From an uncultured Bacilli bacterium (GTDB lineage Bacteria > Bacillota_I > Bacilli_A > RF39 > UBA660): a DNA stretch of 5,600 nt. Numbering within the stretch: the stretch's first letter is position 1; every line of letters starts with the position of its first letter. The notes under the pieces are model-generated. The model made no database searches. It was given only the letters and a program-made list of their open reading frames with translations, and was not told the origin of the DNA. Made by a program: the position numbers and the translations under genes. The DNA lies in NCBI GenBank assembly GCA_934155185.1, contig CAKPGT010000037.1:1-5600 (forward strand), in the 5' to 3' direction. Below are positions 1 to 5,381 of the stretch, piece after piece.

Positions 1-32
1 CACTTTTCGGCCACTATATATTTTTAAACGAG

Positions 33-56
33 AAAAAACGAACTATTTCTAGTTCG
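33..56 (-). terminator. Intrinsic terminator of tRNA-Leu
   Basis: Read on the minus strand, a perfect 7-bp stem (arms CGAACTA and TAGTTCG, at 39-45 and 50-56) closes a GAAA tetraloop and is followed at once by six T (A33-A38 on the plus strand). It lies 13 bp past the encoded CCA of the tRNA, so it should end that transcript. On the plus strand there is no T-run, so it works one way only. The 32 bp to its left show nothing I can name. Confidence 0.85.
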
Positions 57-69
57 AATAAATCTTTAA

Positions 70-157
70 TGGTGCCAGTAATCGGGGTCGAACCGATACG
101 ATATTGTTATCACTGGATTTTGAGTCCAGCGCGTCTACCAATTCCGCCATACTGGCA
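70..157 (-). tRNA. tRNA-Leu (anticodon CAA)
   Basis: This is an 88-nt class II tRNA that reads UUG codons. The acceptor arms TGCCAGT and ACTGGCA pair over 7 bp, and the 3' CCA is encoded (70-72). The anticodon stem CTGGA/TCCAG holds the loop CTCAAAA, which gives anticodon CAA at 122-120. The T-arm is ATCGG / TTCGACC / CCGAT. The long variable arm between anticodon and T stems is what leucine tRNAs require, and the D-arm has the usual GGTAGACGC pattern. It has its own promoter and terminator, so it is a single-gene unit divergent from murC. No mismatch in the stems suggests decay. Confidence 0.97.
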
Positions 158-168
158 ATTACAAGAAA

Positions 169-177
169 ATTATATCA
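169..177 (-). promoter_or_regulatory. Extended -10 promoter of tRNA-Leu
   Basis: On the minus strand the nonamer TGATATAAT is a full extended -10 (TGn plus a perfect TATAAT). The predicted start of transcription is near 162, a few bases before the mature 5' end at 157. No good -35 is found at 16-18 bp; the extended -10 probably compensates. The identical nonamer drives murC in the other direction. Confidence 0.7.
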
Positions 178-215
178 TAAATAACATCAAATTCATACAG
201 TTTTTTAGCTAAAAG

Positions 216-224
216 TGATATAAT
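216..224 (+). promoter_or_regulatory. murC: Extended -10 promoter of murC
   Basis: TGATATAAT gives an extended -10 with a perfect TATAAT at 219-224. The -35 region is weak. Transcription would start near 231, leaving a leader of about 19 nt that consists almost entirely of the ribosome site at 235-243. This places the upstream ATG at 232 essentially on the first transcribed base and argues for the ATG at 250 as the true start. Confidence 0.65.
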
Positions 225-249
225 TAATTATATGAGAGGTGATACTACT

Positions 250-1563
250 ATGAAATATTACTGTATAGGAATAAAAGGTTCTGGAATGTCAACCTTAGCT
301 CAGATATTATTTGATTTAGGTAACGAAGTTTCTGGTTATGATGATACGAAAGAATATAAATTTACTCAAGAAGGATTAGATAAAAGAGGTATAAAAATAT
401 ATACAGATGGTAACCATGAAATAGATAAAGATACAATTGTTACATATTCTAAAGCTTTTAGCTTAGAACATCCTGAGATTAAAAGAGTAAAAAGTCTTGG
501 GCTTAAAATAATACCATATAATGATTTGCTAGGCAATTTAAGTAGGGAATTTAAAACTATTGGAGTGTCAGGTACACATGGTAAGACAACAACAAGTACA
601 ATGATTTCACACATATTAAAAGAAAATATAGGATGCAATTATTTTATTGGTGATGGAACAGGCTTTGCTGATAAGAAAAATGAACTATTTGTATTAGAGT
701 CATGTGAATATAAAAAACATTTTTTATCTTATAATCCTTACTTTGCTATTGTAACTAATATAGAGCTTGAACATACTGAATGTTACAAAGATATAAATGA
801 AATAATAAGTACGTTTGAAGAATTTGCAAATAAAGCAAAGGTAGTTATAGCATGCGGAGATGATTTAAACGTTAGAAAAATGAAACTTAAAAACAAGGTT
901 ATATACTATGGATTTAATGATAATAATGATATAGTTGCTAAAAATGTTGTATTAAAAGAAACTGGTACTTGTTTTGATGTTTATATAAATAATGATTTTT
1001 ATGGACACTTTGATGTTCCTTTATATGGAAATCATATGGTATTAAATGCACTTGCATGTATAGCAATATGTAATATAGAGGGAATAAGTAAGGATATAGT
1101 TCATGACTCACTTCATACTTTTTCTAATGCTAAAAGAAGATTTAAATTAAAAACTTTTGGTGATGTTATAACGGTAGATGATTATGCACATCACCCAACA
1201 GAACTTAGAGTAACAATTAATTCTGCTAGACAAAAATTTCCTAATAAAGAAGTTGTTGCTGTGTTTTTGCCTAATACTTATTCTAGGACTAAAGCTTTAA
1301 TGGAAGACTTTGCAAGCGCTCTTAAAACAGCTGATAAAGCATATGTAATGGATATACACTGTGATAGAGAAAAAAAGGAAGACTATCCTGGCACGTCTAG
1401 TGATGAACTAATTAAGAGAATTCCTAATTCAGAAAAAATATCAATAGAAACTGTATCAAAACTACTAAACCATAAAAATGCTGTAATATGCTTTATGAGC
1501 TGCACAAACATATATGATATATTAAATAAATTTGAAGAATTATTAATGAATAAAACTAACTAA
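250..1563 (+). CDS. murC: UDP-N-acetylmuramate--L-alanine ligase (MurC)
   Basis: MurC is a cytoplasmic Mur ligase. It uses ATP to join L-alanine to UDP-MurNAc, the first step of the peptidoglycan stem peptide. The product is 437 aa, close to the usual Bacillota length. Visible landmarks are the N-terminal UDP-binding motif GIKGSGMS (residues 7-14), the P-loop GTHGKTTT (108-115), ESCEY (150-154) followed by the TNIELEH segment, the central-domain GNHMVLNALA, and DDYAHHPTE (310-318) followed by PNTYSRT in the C-terminal ligase domain. ESCEY in place of the common EADEY is, as far as I recall, typical of a low-GC Gram-positive MurC subgroup. The start at 250 is chosen because AGAGGTGAT (235-243) sits 6 nt before it and because MurC proteins normally begin close to the glycine motif. 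An in-frame ATG at 232 would add only MRGDTT and would place that ribosome site inside the gene. The gene appears intact. Confidence 0.96.
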   Translation: MKYYCIGIKGSGMSTLAQILFDLGNEVSGYDDTKEYKFTQEGLDKRGIKIYTDGNHEIDKDTIVTYSKAFSLEHPEIKRVKSLGLKIIPYNDLLGNLSREFKTIGVSGTHGKTTTSTMISHILKENIGCNYFIGDGTGFADKKNELFVLESCEYKKHFLSYNPYFAIVTNIELEHTECYKDINEIISTFEEFANKAKVVIACGDDLNVRKMKLKNKVIYYGFNDNNDIVAKNVVLKETGTCFDVYINNDFYGHFDVPLYGNHMVLNALACIAICNIEGISKDIVHDSLHTFSNAKRRFKLKTFGDVITVDDYAHHPTELRVTINSARQKFPNKEVVAVFLPNTYSRTKALMEDFASALKTADKAYVMDIHCDREKKEDYPGTSSDELIKRIPNSEKISIETVSKLLNHKNAVICFMSCTNIYDILNKFEELLMNKTN

Positions 1564-1567
1564 ATTG

Positions 1568-1592
1568 ATCACCATAATAATGGTGATTTTTA
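1568..1592 (+). terminator. Stem-loop after murC overlapping the SDR ribosome site
   Basis: A perfect 8-bp stem (arms ATCACCAT and ATGGTGAT, at 1568-1575 and 1580-1587) closes the loop AATA. A short T-run (to 1591) follows, so it has the form of an intrinsic terminator four bases past the murC stop codon. The right arm also contains GGTGAT (1582-1587), the only Shine-Dalgarno candidate for the dehydrogenase starting at 1594. The hairpin could therefore both terminate murC transcripts and, on read-through, mask the ribosome site. The stem is only modestly GC-rich and the T-run short, so termination is probably partial. Confidence 0.6.
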
Positions 1593-1593
1593 T

Positions 1594-2367
1594 ATGAAAA
1601 TATTAATAACAGGTGCTGGTAGTGGAATAGGATTTCTATCAGCTTTAGTACTTGCTAAAAGAGGACATAAAGTATATCTTACATGCCACAAAGAAAAAGA
1701 AGTAAAGGTAGTAAAACAAAAACTTAAAAACGAAAAAAATATAGAAGTTTTAAAACTTGATGTAACAAATGAGGCCGATATTAAAAAAGTGCTAAGTCTA
1801 AATATCGATGTGTTATATAGTAATGCTGCAATGGCATATTCAGGTTCTATATTAGAAGCAGATATGAATAAAGTAGAAGAATGCTTTGATGTAAATGTTA
1901 TTTCAAACTTTAAATTAGTAAAACTTATATTAAGGCAAATGGTAGATAAAAACAAAGGAAGAATAATTCTTACATCCTCTATAGCAGGAATAATATCAGT
2001 ACCATTTTTAGGAATTTACTCAGCAACGAAAGCGAGCATAACTATGATAGGTAAGGCACTACAAAAAGAACTATCTTTAATAGGAACAAATGTTAAAGTA
2101 GCGATAATAGAACCAGGATTATATCATACAGGATTTAATCAAGTATTAATTGATAGTAAATATGACAATGGAAAATATTTTAAAGATATTAAAAACGAGT
2201 TATACAATCTAGAACATGCTTTATTTAAGCTTGGTGAAAAAAAGGAACTAGACTCTATAGTAGTTAAAGTAGTTAGAGCGATAGAAGATAAAAACGTAAA
2301 GAGTGTTTATAGAGCACCAATATTTTATAATATGATAACAAGATTATACGGCGTATTTAGAAAATAA
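1594..2367 (+). CDS. SDR family NAD(P)-dependent oxidoreductase
   Basis: This is a classical short-chain dehydrogenase/reductase of 257 aa, the usual length for the class, and is predicted to be cytosolic. The Rossmann glycine motif TGAGSGIG occupies residues 6-13. LDVT (from residue 55) marks the adenine-ring-binding region. NAA (77-79) replaces the usual NNAG. The catalytic set is complete: the N of the NVISNF segment, S129 in LTSSIAG, Y142 and K146 in YSATK. The EPG motif follows. The second strand ends in LTCHK, with no acidic residue and a nearby lysine, which points to NADP(H) rather than NAD(H); that is inference. The substrate cannot be read from the sequence. The C-terminal tail (YNMITRLYGVFRK) is hydrophobic and basic and might touch the membrane. 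Start 1594 is the first ATG and lies directly before the glycine motif; its GGTGAT site is buried in the preceding hairpin. I see no promoter of its own, so expression probably depends on read-through from murC. Confidence 0.92.
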   Translation: MKILITGAGSGIGFLSALVLAKRGHKVYLTCHKEKEVKVVKQKLKNEKNIEVLKLDVTNEADIKKVLSLNIDVLYSNAAMAYSGSILEADMNKVEECFDVNVISNFKLVKLILRQMVDKNKGRIILTSSIAGIISVPFLGIYSATKASITMIGKALQKELSLIGTNVKVAIIEPGLYHTGFNQVLIDSKYDNGKYFKDIKNELYNLEHALFKLGEKKELDSIVVKVVRAIEDKNVKSVYRAPIFYNMITRLYGVFRK

Positions 2368-2372
2368 ATTCA

Positions 2373-2378
2373 TATAAT
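2373..2378 (+). promoter_or_regulatory. Candidate -10 for a leaderless message
   Basis: A perfect TATAAT ends 5 bp before the ATG at 2384, so initiation at the usual distance would fall on or next to the start codon. No TGn extension and no convincing -35 are seen, and an AT-rich spacer will contain TATAAT by chance fairly often. Support is therefore modest. Confidence 0.35.
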
Positions 2379-2383
2379 TAAAT

Positions 2384-2767
2384 ATGAGTAATGATGAGAT
2401 TAAAGGCAGACTAAAACAGCTAAAAGCAGAAGAATTTGTTTGGATAGTATATATTGGAATAATAATCTTAAGTTTTTATTCTAATTCTTTAGAAAGAAAG
2501 TATTTTATAACAGGTGATTTAAATAGTAAGAAAAAATATCAAGATTTAACTGTTTTAATATTTGTTATATTGGTTTTTGTATACATTTACTTTTTAAAAG
2601 ATTCTTTAGACGACTTAAGAAAACTATCTCCTAGTGATTCTGATAAAAAGAAAAGACTAGTATTTTTATCATTTTTAGGCTCGCTTTTAATAGCTATTAG
2701 TGGTTTTATATATCTTTATATAGCAATTAAAGACGAAAATATAGATGTTGAACTTGCTTTTAATTAA
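2384..2767 (+). CDS. Small three-helix membrane protein, function unknown
   Basis: This is a 127-aa protein I cannot assign to a named family. A charged, probably cytoplasmic, N-terminus (residues 1-18, EIKGRLKQLKAEE) precedes three hydrophobic segments at about 19-34, 55-71 and 92-114. The connecting loops are charged: SLERKYFITGDLNSKKKY, and a Ser/Asp/Lys stretch at 79-91. By the positive-inside rule the loop at 73-91, which carries KKKR, is probably cytoplasmic. It starts 16 bp after the dehydrogenase stop codon. No Shine-Dalgarno sequence precedes the ATG, unlike most genes here, which makes it either translationally coupled to the dehydrogenase or leaderless. No other in-frame start lies nearby. 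Codon use and base composition match the neighbours, and the clean segmentation into helices and loops supports a real gene. Confidence 0.75.
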   Translation: MSNDEIKGRLKQLKAEEFVWIVYIGIIILSFYSNSLERKYFITGDLNSKKKYQDLTVLIFVILVFVYIYFLKDSLDDLRKLSPSDSDKKKRLVFLSFLGSLLIAISGFIYLYIAIKDENIDVELAFN

Positions 2768-2768
2768 G

Positions 2769-2797
2769 TTAAAATTACTTATTTAATAGAATATAAT
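2769..2797 (+). promoter_or_regulatory. Promoter of the TTG-started gene
   Basis: The -35 is TTAAAA (2769-2774, 4 of 6 consensus bases), the spacer is 17 bp, and the -10 is a perfect TATAAT (2792-2797). Transcription should start near 2804, just before the strong ribosome site AAGGAGGT at 2806-2813. Confidence 0.6.
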
Positions 2798-2819
2798 TTA
2801 ATGGTAAGGAGGTCTTTTT

Positions 2820-3170
2820 TTGCTACCTAATATTCCTCCTAAACTTTTTTCTTTATCTGCTGTAGTTGTAGGATACATACTAATTGATGATTTAACAGCA
2901 AATGAGCAAAATGCGATAGGTAACTGGCTTATGCTTGCAGCTCAGGTTTTATCAACAAATGCTTTTTATCGAGCTGTAATGCAAGAAAGAGGACTTGAAC
3001 CTAAAGATTCTACAGAAACTGGAAGAAATAATTCAGCTACTTTTTCAAATCAATCTTCTAATTTTAACTATGATGATTCTTTTAATGATAATAATGAAAC
3101 AATTAGAATGCTCGAGAAAATGGTAAATGCTATGCAAAAAGAAATAGACAATATTAAAAGAAACTTATAA
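2820..3170 (+). CDS. Small hydrophobic/coiled-coil protein, function unknown
   Basis: This is a 116-aa protein that looks like a conserved hypothetical of Bacillota but has no function I can name. Residues 7-22 (KLFSLSAVVVGYILI) and 34-47 are hydrophobic, separated by the polar DDLTANEQNAIGN; they could be one membrane helix plus an amphipathic helix. A low-complexity linker rich in Asn, Ser and Asp runs from about 64 to 92. The last 24 residues (ETIRMLEK..., 93-116) show heptad-like spacing of I/L/M and probably form a coiled coil for oligomerisation. The start codon is TTG at 2820, chosen because a near-perfect AAGGAGGT (2806-2813) lies 6 nt upstream; the ATG at 2801 is in another frame. 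The N-terminus MLPNIPPKLF then begins sensibly. The strong ribosome site may offset the weak start codon. It has its own promoter and lies 53 bp before the deacetylase gene. Confidence 0.8.
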   Translation: MLPNIPPKLFSLSAVVVGYILIDDLTANEQNAIGNWLMLAAQVLSTNAFYRAVMQERGLEPKDSTETGRNNSATFSNQSSNFNYDDSFNDNNETIRMLEKMVNAMQKEIDNIKRNL

Positions 3171-3176
3171 AAATAC

Positions 3177-3205
3177 TTTACAATTGCATAAAATGAATAT
3201 ATATT
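3177..3205 (+). promoter_or_regulatory. Promoter of the polysaccharide deacetylase gene
   Basis: The -35 is TTTACA (3177-3182, 5 of 6), the spacer is 17 bp, and the -10 is TATATT (3200-3205, 5 of 6). Transcription would start near 3212, directly at the ribosome site GGAGAG (3212-3217), so the leader is only about 12 nt. This is the best -35/-10 pair in the left half of the window. Confidence 0.65.
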
Positions 3206-3223
3206 TATATTGGAGAGTAAAAT

Positions 3224-4501
3224 ATGTCTAAAAATAAAAAAATTATTATTATAACTTTAGCTTGCTTAATTGCGGTAGTATTAATAGGATATTTAGCATA
3301 CAGAAATATATATTTAAGAGAAGATAAATTATCGATAAAATTAAACAATAAAAAACAAATAATTATTAAGTATAAAGAGGAATATAAGGAATATGGTGCT
3401 AAAGCAAGTTTTAGAAAAAAAGATTTATCTAGTTATGTGTCAGTTAAAGGAAAAGTAGATACTAAAAAGATTGGAACATATAAAATTACTTATGTCATAA
3501 GAAAAAAGGGTATAGGTAAAAGTTTATATAAGAATGTAATTAGAGAAGTTAAAGTAGTTGATGAAGAAAAACCTGTTATAACTTTAAAAGGTGATAGTAA
3601 GATTTCACTTACGGTAGGTGATGAGTATAAGGAACCTGGTTATTTAGCAACTGATAATTATGATGGTGATATAACAGATAAAGTTATAGTTACTAATAAT
3701 ATTAATAAGGATAAAAAAGGAGAATATGAGGTATTATATAAGGTAAGTGATTCATCTGATAATAGCTATGAAATTAAAAGGCAAGTTTCATATAAGGAAA
3801 AGAAAGCACTACCTAGTATGACTGGTAATGCAAGCCGTATAGCAGTTTTAAATTATCACTTTTTCTATGATGAAGCTACTGAAAAGGGAAATCAGAGTAT
3901 ATTTATTAGTACTAAGAAATTTGAGGAACAATTAAAGTATTTAAAAGATAATAACTATAAGACTTTAACTATGAAAGAATTTAAAGCATGGATGTATGGT
4001 GAGATAGAGCTTCCTAAAAGAAGTGTTTTAATAACAGTAGATGATGGCGCTCAGGGAACTGGATTTCATAATGGTAATAAACTAATACCGCTTTTAGAAA
4101 AATATGATGCAAAAGCAACGCTATTTCTAATAACAGGATGGTGGGATAAATCAAACTATGTATCAAAGAATTTGGAAATAGAGTCACATACTAATGATAT
4201 GCATACCGAAAGTTTTTGTAAGAATGTAACTAGGGGTGCTAAAATGCTGTGCCTAAGTGATGAAGAAGTACTAAAAGATTTAAAAGCATCCGTTGATATT
4301 TTAGGAACAAATACTGCATTTGCTTTTCCATTCTACGCATATTCAGAAAAATCAATTGAATTATTAAAACAAACTGGTTTTAAACTTGCGTTTATAGGTG
4401 GCAATGTGAAAGCTACTAGAAATTCAAATAAATATAAAATTCCAAGATATCCAATACAAAAAAGTATAACGCTAGAGCAATTTATAAATATGATTTCTTA
4501 A
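3224..4501 (+). CDS. Membrane-anchored polysaccharide deacetylase with Ig-like domains
   Basis: This is a 425-aa extracellular enzyme that probably removes N-acetyl groups from GlcNAc residues of peptidoglycan or of a surface polysaccharide. A short basic N-terminus (SKNKK) and a hydrophobic stretch (7-25) form an uncleaved anchor with the rest outside. Two Ig-like modules follow: a divergent one at about 42-113 and a clear DUF5011-type one at about 117-190, with the hallmark DNYDGDIT (144-151). The NodB/CE4 catalytic domain spans about 206-425: LNYH (209-212), TVDDG with D273 as likely general base and D274 as metal ligand, SHTNDMH with H322 and H327 as the other metal ligands, FAFPFYAY (366-373), and IPRYP (406-410) supplying the conserved Arg. 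The His pair is spaced H-x4-H as in PgaB/IcaB enzymes, not H-x3-H as in PgdA. Substrate is therefore open: poly-GlcNAc or peptidoglycan. The ATG has GGAGAG 6 nt upstream. Its last 20 bp overlap the convergent DUF4186 gene. Confidence 0.9.
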   Translation: MSKNKKIIIITLACLIAVVLIGYLAYRNIYLREDKLSIKLNNKKQIIIKYKEEYKEYGAKASFRKKDLSSYVSVKGKVDTKKIGTYKITYVIRKKGIGKSLYKNVIREVKVVDEEKPVITLKGDSKISLTVGDEYKEPGYLATDNYDGDITDKVIVTNNINKDKKGEYEVLYKVSDSSDNSYEIKRQVSYKEKKALPSMTGNASRIAVLNYHFFYDEATEKGNQSIFISTKKFEEQLKYLKDNNYKTLTMKEFKAWMYGEIELPKRSVLITVDDGAQGTGFHNGNKLIPLLEKYDAKATLFLITGWWDKSNYVSKNLEIESHTNDMHTESFCKNVTRGAKMLCLSDEEVLKDLKASVDILGTNTAFAFPFYAYSEKSIELLKQTGFKLAFIGGNVKATRNSNKYKIPRYPIQKSITLEQFINMIS

Positions 4502-4853
4502 CAGAGTCATATTCTTTTTTTATCCACAGCATAATTATATTAACTATGGTATTTATTTCTTTATCTGTTAAATTTCTATCCTTAGGAATTTTATACCATT
4601 TAAAAAGACAGCCTCTACAGCATGTTGCAGTTGCATGCTGAGCAATAAAAACTGGATGATGCTTCATAGGTGTTTGTTTACCATCATTTGGGATATAGCT
4701 AAGAGCTAGTCTTTTTTTGATAAAATCATTTGCATGTTTTTTGATATTTTCGAATCCCTTTTCATCTATGTAATTAATGTCTTTTGCTTTTAAGTGAAAA
4801 CTGCTTCTAAATTTTGATTTTGATAAACTATCAAATATTTCTTTATAAGTCAT
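4482..4853 (-). CDS. DUF4186 family protein
   Basis: This is a 123-aa soluble protein that I recognise as the uncharacterised DUF4186 family, at about full family length. The signature is FHLKAKDINYIDEKG (19-33), then HANDFIKKRL (40-49), NDGKQTP (56-62), HHPVFIAQHATATCC (65-79) and RGC (80-82). The clustered His65, His66, His73, Cys78, Cys79 and Cys82 suggest a metal site or catalytic cysteines; that is inference, since no function is established to my knowledge. Residues 86-87 are WY, where I recall the family usually having WH. The ATG at 4853 has AGAGGTAA upstream and a good promoter (4875-4904). The 3' end overlaps the convergent deacetylase gene by 20 bp, so the two messages have complementary 3' ends unless terminated early. 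It is divergent from the ASCH gene, with which it shares overlapping promoters. Confidence 0.88.
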   Translation of the reverse strand: MTYKEIFDSLSKSKFRSSFHLKAKDINYIDEKGFENIKKHANDFIKKRLALSYIPNDGKQTPMKHHPVFIAQHATATCCRGCLFKWYKIPKDRNLTDKEINTIVNIIMLWIKKEYDSVKKSYL

Positions 4854-4874
4854 ATAATTACCTCTTTAATTAGT

Positions 4875-4904
4875 ATTATAGTATATATTTAACATAAGTG
4901 TTAA
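4875..4904 (-). promoter_or_regulatory. Promoter of the DUF4186 gene
   Basis: On the minus strand the -35 is TTAACA (4904-4899, 5 of 6), the spacer is 18 bp, and the -10 is a perfect TATAAT (4880-4875). Transcription should start near 4868, about 15 nt before the ATG. The -35 is one half of a palindrome shared with the oppositely directed promoter of the ASCH gene. Confidence 0.65.
4889..4904. repeat. Palindrome between divergent promoters
   Basis: TTAACA, a 4-bp centre TAAG, and TGTTAA form a perfect 6-bp inverted repeat. Each half is the -35 hexamer of one of two opposing promoters. It could bind a dimeric regulator, or simply reflect two -35 boxes facing each other. Confidence 0.6.
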
Positions 4905-4917
4905 AAAATGATAAAAT
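4889..4917 (+). promoter_or_regulatory. Promoter of the ASCH gene
   Basis: The -35 is TTAACA (4889-4894, 5 of 6), the spacer is 17 bp, and the -10 is TAAAAT (4912-4917, 5 of 6) with a TGn extension at 4909-4911. Transcription would start near 4924, giving a leader of about 73 nt, the longest in this window. It overlaps the promoter on the other strand by 16 bp. Confidence 0.6.
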
Positions 4918-4924
4918 TTTAATA

Positions 4925-4940
4925 TATGAAGCTTTTCATA
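4925..4940. repeat. Inverted repeat at the ASCH transcript start
   Basis: TATGAA, the loop GCTT, and TTCATA form a perfect 6-bp inverted repeat beginning at the predicted transcription start (about 4924). As DNA it could be an operator; as RNA it would be a 5'-terminal hairpin. No T-run follows, so it is not a terminator. Confidence 0.45.
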
Positions 4941-4996
4941 AATATCAAATTAAAGCAGATGATATGTAAAAGTTAAAATGAAAGGGAAAAAATAAT

Positions 4997-5338
4997 ATGG
5001 AACATGAAATGAAATTACAACCTGAGTACTATAATTTTATACTTAACGGTACAAAGAGAATCGAAATTAGACTTTTTGATGAAAAAAGACAGCAAATTAA
5101 AATTGGAGATACCATCAAATTTTTAAAAGAGCCTGAATTAAAAGAATCATTTAACGCTAAGGTTATTGGACTATTAAGATATAATTCTTTTGATGATATG
5201 TTTAAAGATTTTGATATTTCTATTTTATCAGATAAATCTATGACAAAAGAAGAATTGCTTGGTGTTCTTGAGCAATTTTATACGAAAGAAAAACAAAAGC
5301 GATATGGAGTTTTAGGAATTAGGATTGAATTAATATAA
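4997..5338 (+). CDS. ASCH domain-containing protein
   Basis: This is a 113-aa single-domain protein of the ASCH (ASC-1 homology) fold, related to PUA and thought to bind RNA or nucleotides; some bacterial members act on modified nucleosides. The core signature is LNGTKRIEIRLFDEKR (16-31), then IKIGDTIKF (34-42), where Lys20, Glu23 and Arg25 are the conserved pocket-type residues of the G-x-K-x-x-E-x-R motif. A strand VIGLLRYNSFDDMF (56-69), a helix with KEELLGVLEQFY (84-95), and a final strand RYGVLGIRIELI (102-113) complete the fold. The length is normal for stand-alone bacterial ASCH proteins. The start at 4997 has AAAGGG (4981-4986) 10 nt upstream; Met5 (5009) is an alternative. The exact substrate is unknown. 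The gene stands alone, facing a DUF4186 gene across a shared promoter region, and no plus-strand terminator directly follows it. Confidence 0.88.
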   Translation: MEHEMKLQPEYYNFILNGTKRIEIRLFDEKRQQIKIGDTIKFLKEPELKESFNAKVIGLLRYNSFDDMFKDFDISILSDKSMTKEELLGVLEQFYTKEKQKRYGVLGIRIELI

Positions 5339-5346
5339 TATTATAT

Positions 5347-5372
5347 AAAAAAACTAGATAATAATATCTAGT
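5347..5372 (-). terminator. Minus-strand intrinsic terminator after the ASCH gene
   Basis: A perfect 8-bp stem (arms ACTAGATA and TATCTAGT, at 5353-5360 and 5365-5372; loop ATAA) is preceded on the plus strand by A5347-A5352. It therefore ends in six T on the minus strand. There is no T-run on the plus side, so it does not suit the ASCH gene just upstream. It implies a minus-strand transcript arriving from the right, for which no convincing gene is visible in the window. Confidence 0.6.
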
Positions 5373-5381
5373 CACATACAT

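Noticed and set aside
1..32. Left edge with CACTTTTCGG, resembling the CACTTTTC tail of the hairpin at 5504-5544
   Set aside because: The shared string is only 8 bases and the rest of any hairpin would lie outside the window; no repeat can be claimed.
232..249. Upstream in-frame ATG adding six residues to MurC
   Set aside because: It coincides with the predicted transcription start, and the good ribosome site at 235-243 serves the ATG at 250, which matches the usual MurC N-terminus.
366..638. 90-codon open frame on the minus strand inside murC
   Set aside because: It lies antisense to the conserved MurC P-loop region, its product resembles no family I know, and it has no promoter or ribosome site. 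It is a shadow of murC.
1590..1955. 121-codon open frame on the minus strand inside the dehydrogenase gene
   Set aside because: It is antisense to the Rossmann fold; the Ser/Phe/Thr-rich product is what reversed AT-rich coding DNA gives. No supporting signals.
4500..4523. Weak stem plus T7 run after the deacetylase stop as a terminator
   Set aside because: The best stem is about 4 bp with a G-U, too weak to call. The sequence is also coding for the DUF4186 protein on the other strand.
4926..4976. 16-codon frame (MKLFINIKLKQMICKS) in the ASCH leader
   Set aside because: It has no ribosome site, starts within bases of the predicted transcription start, and its beginning is explained by the TATGAA/TTCATA inverted repeat. 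A leader peptide cannot be excluded but is unsupported.
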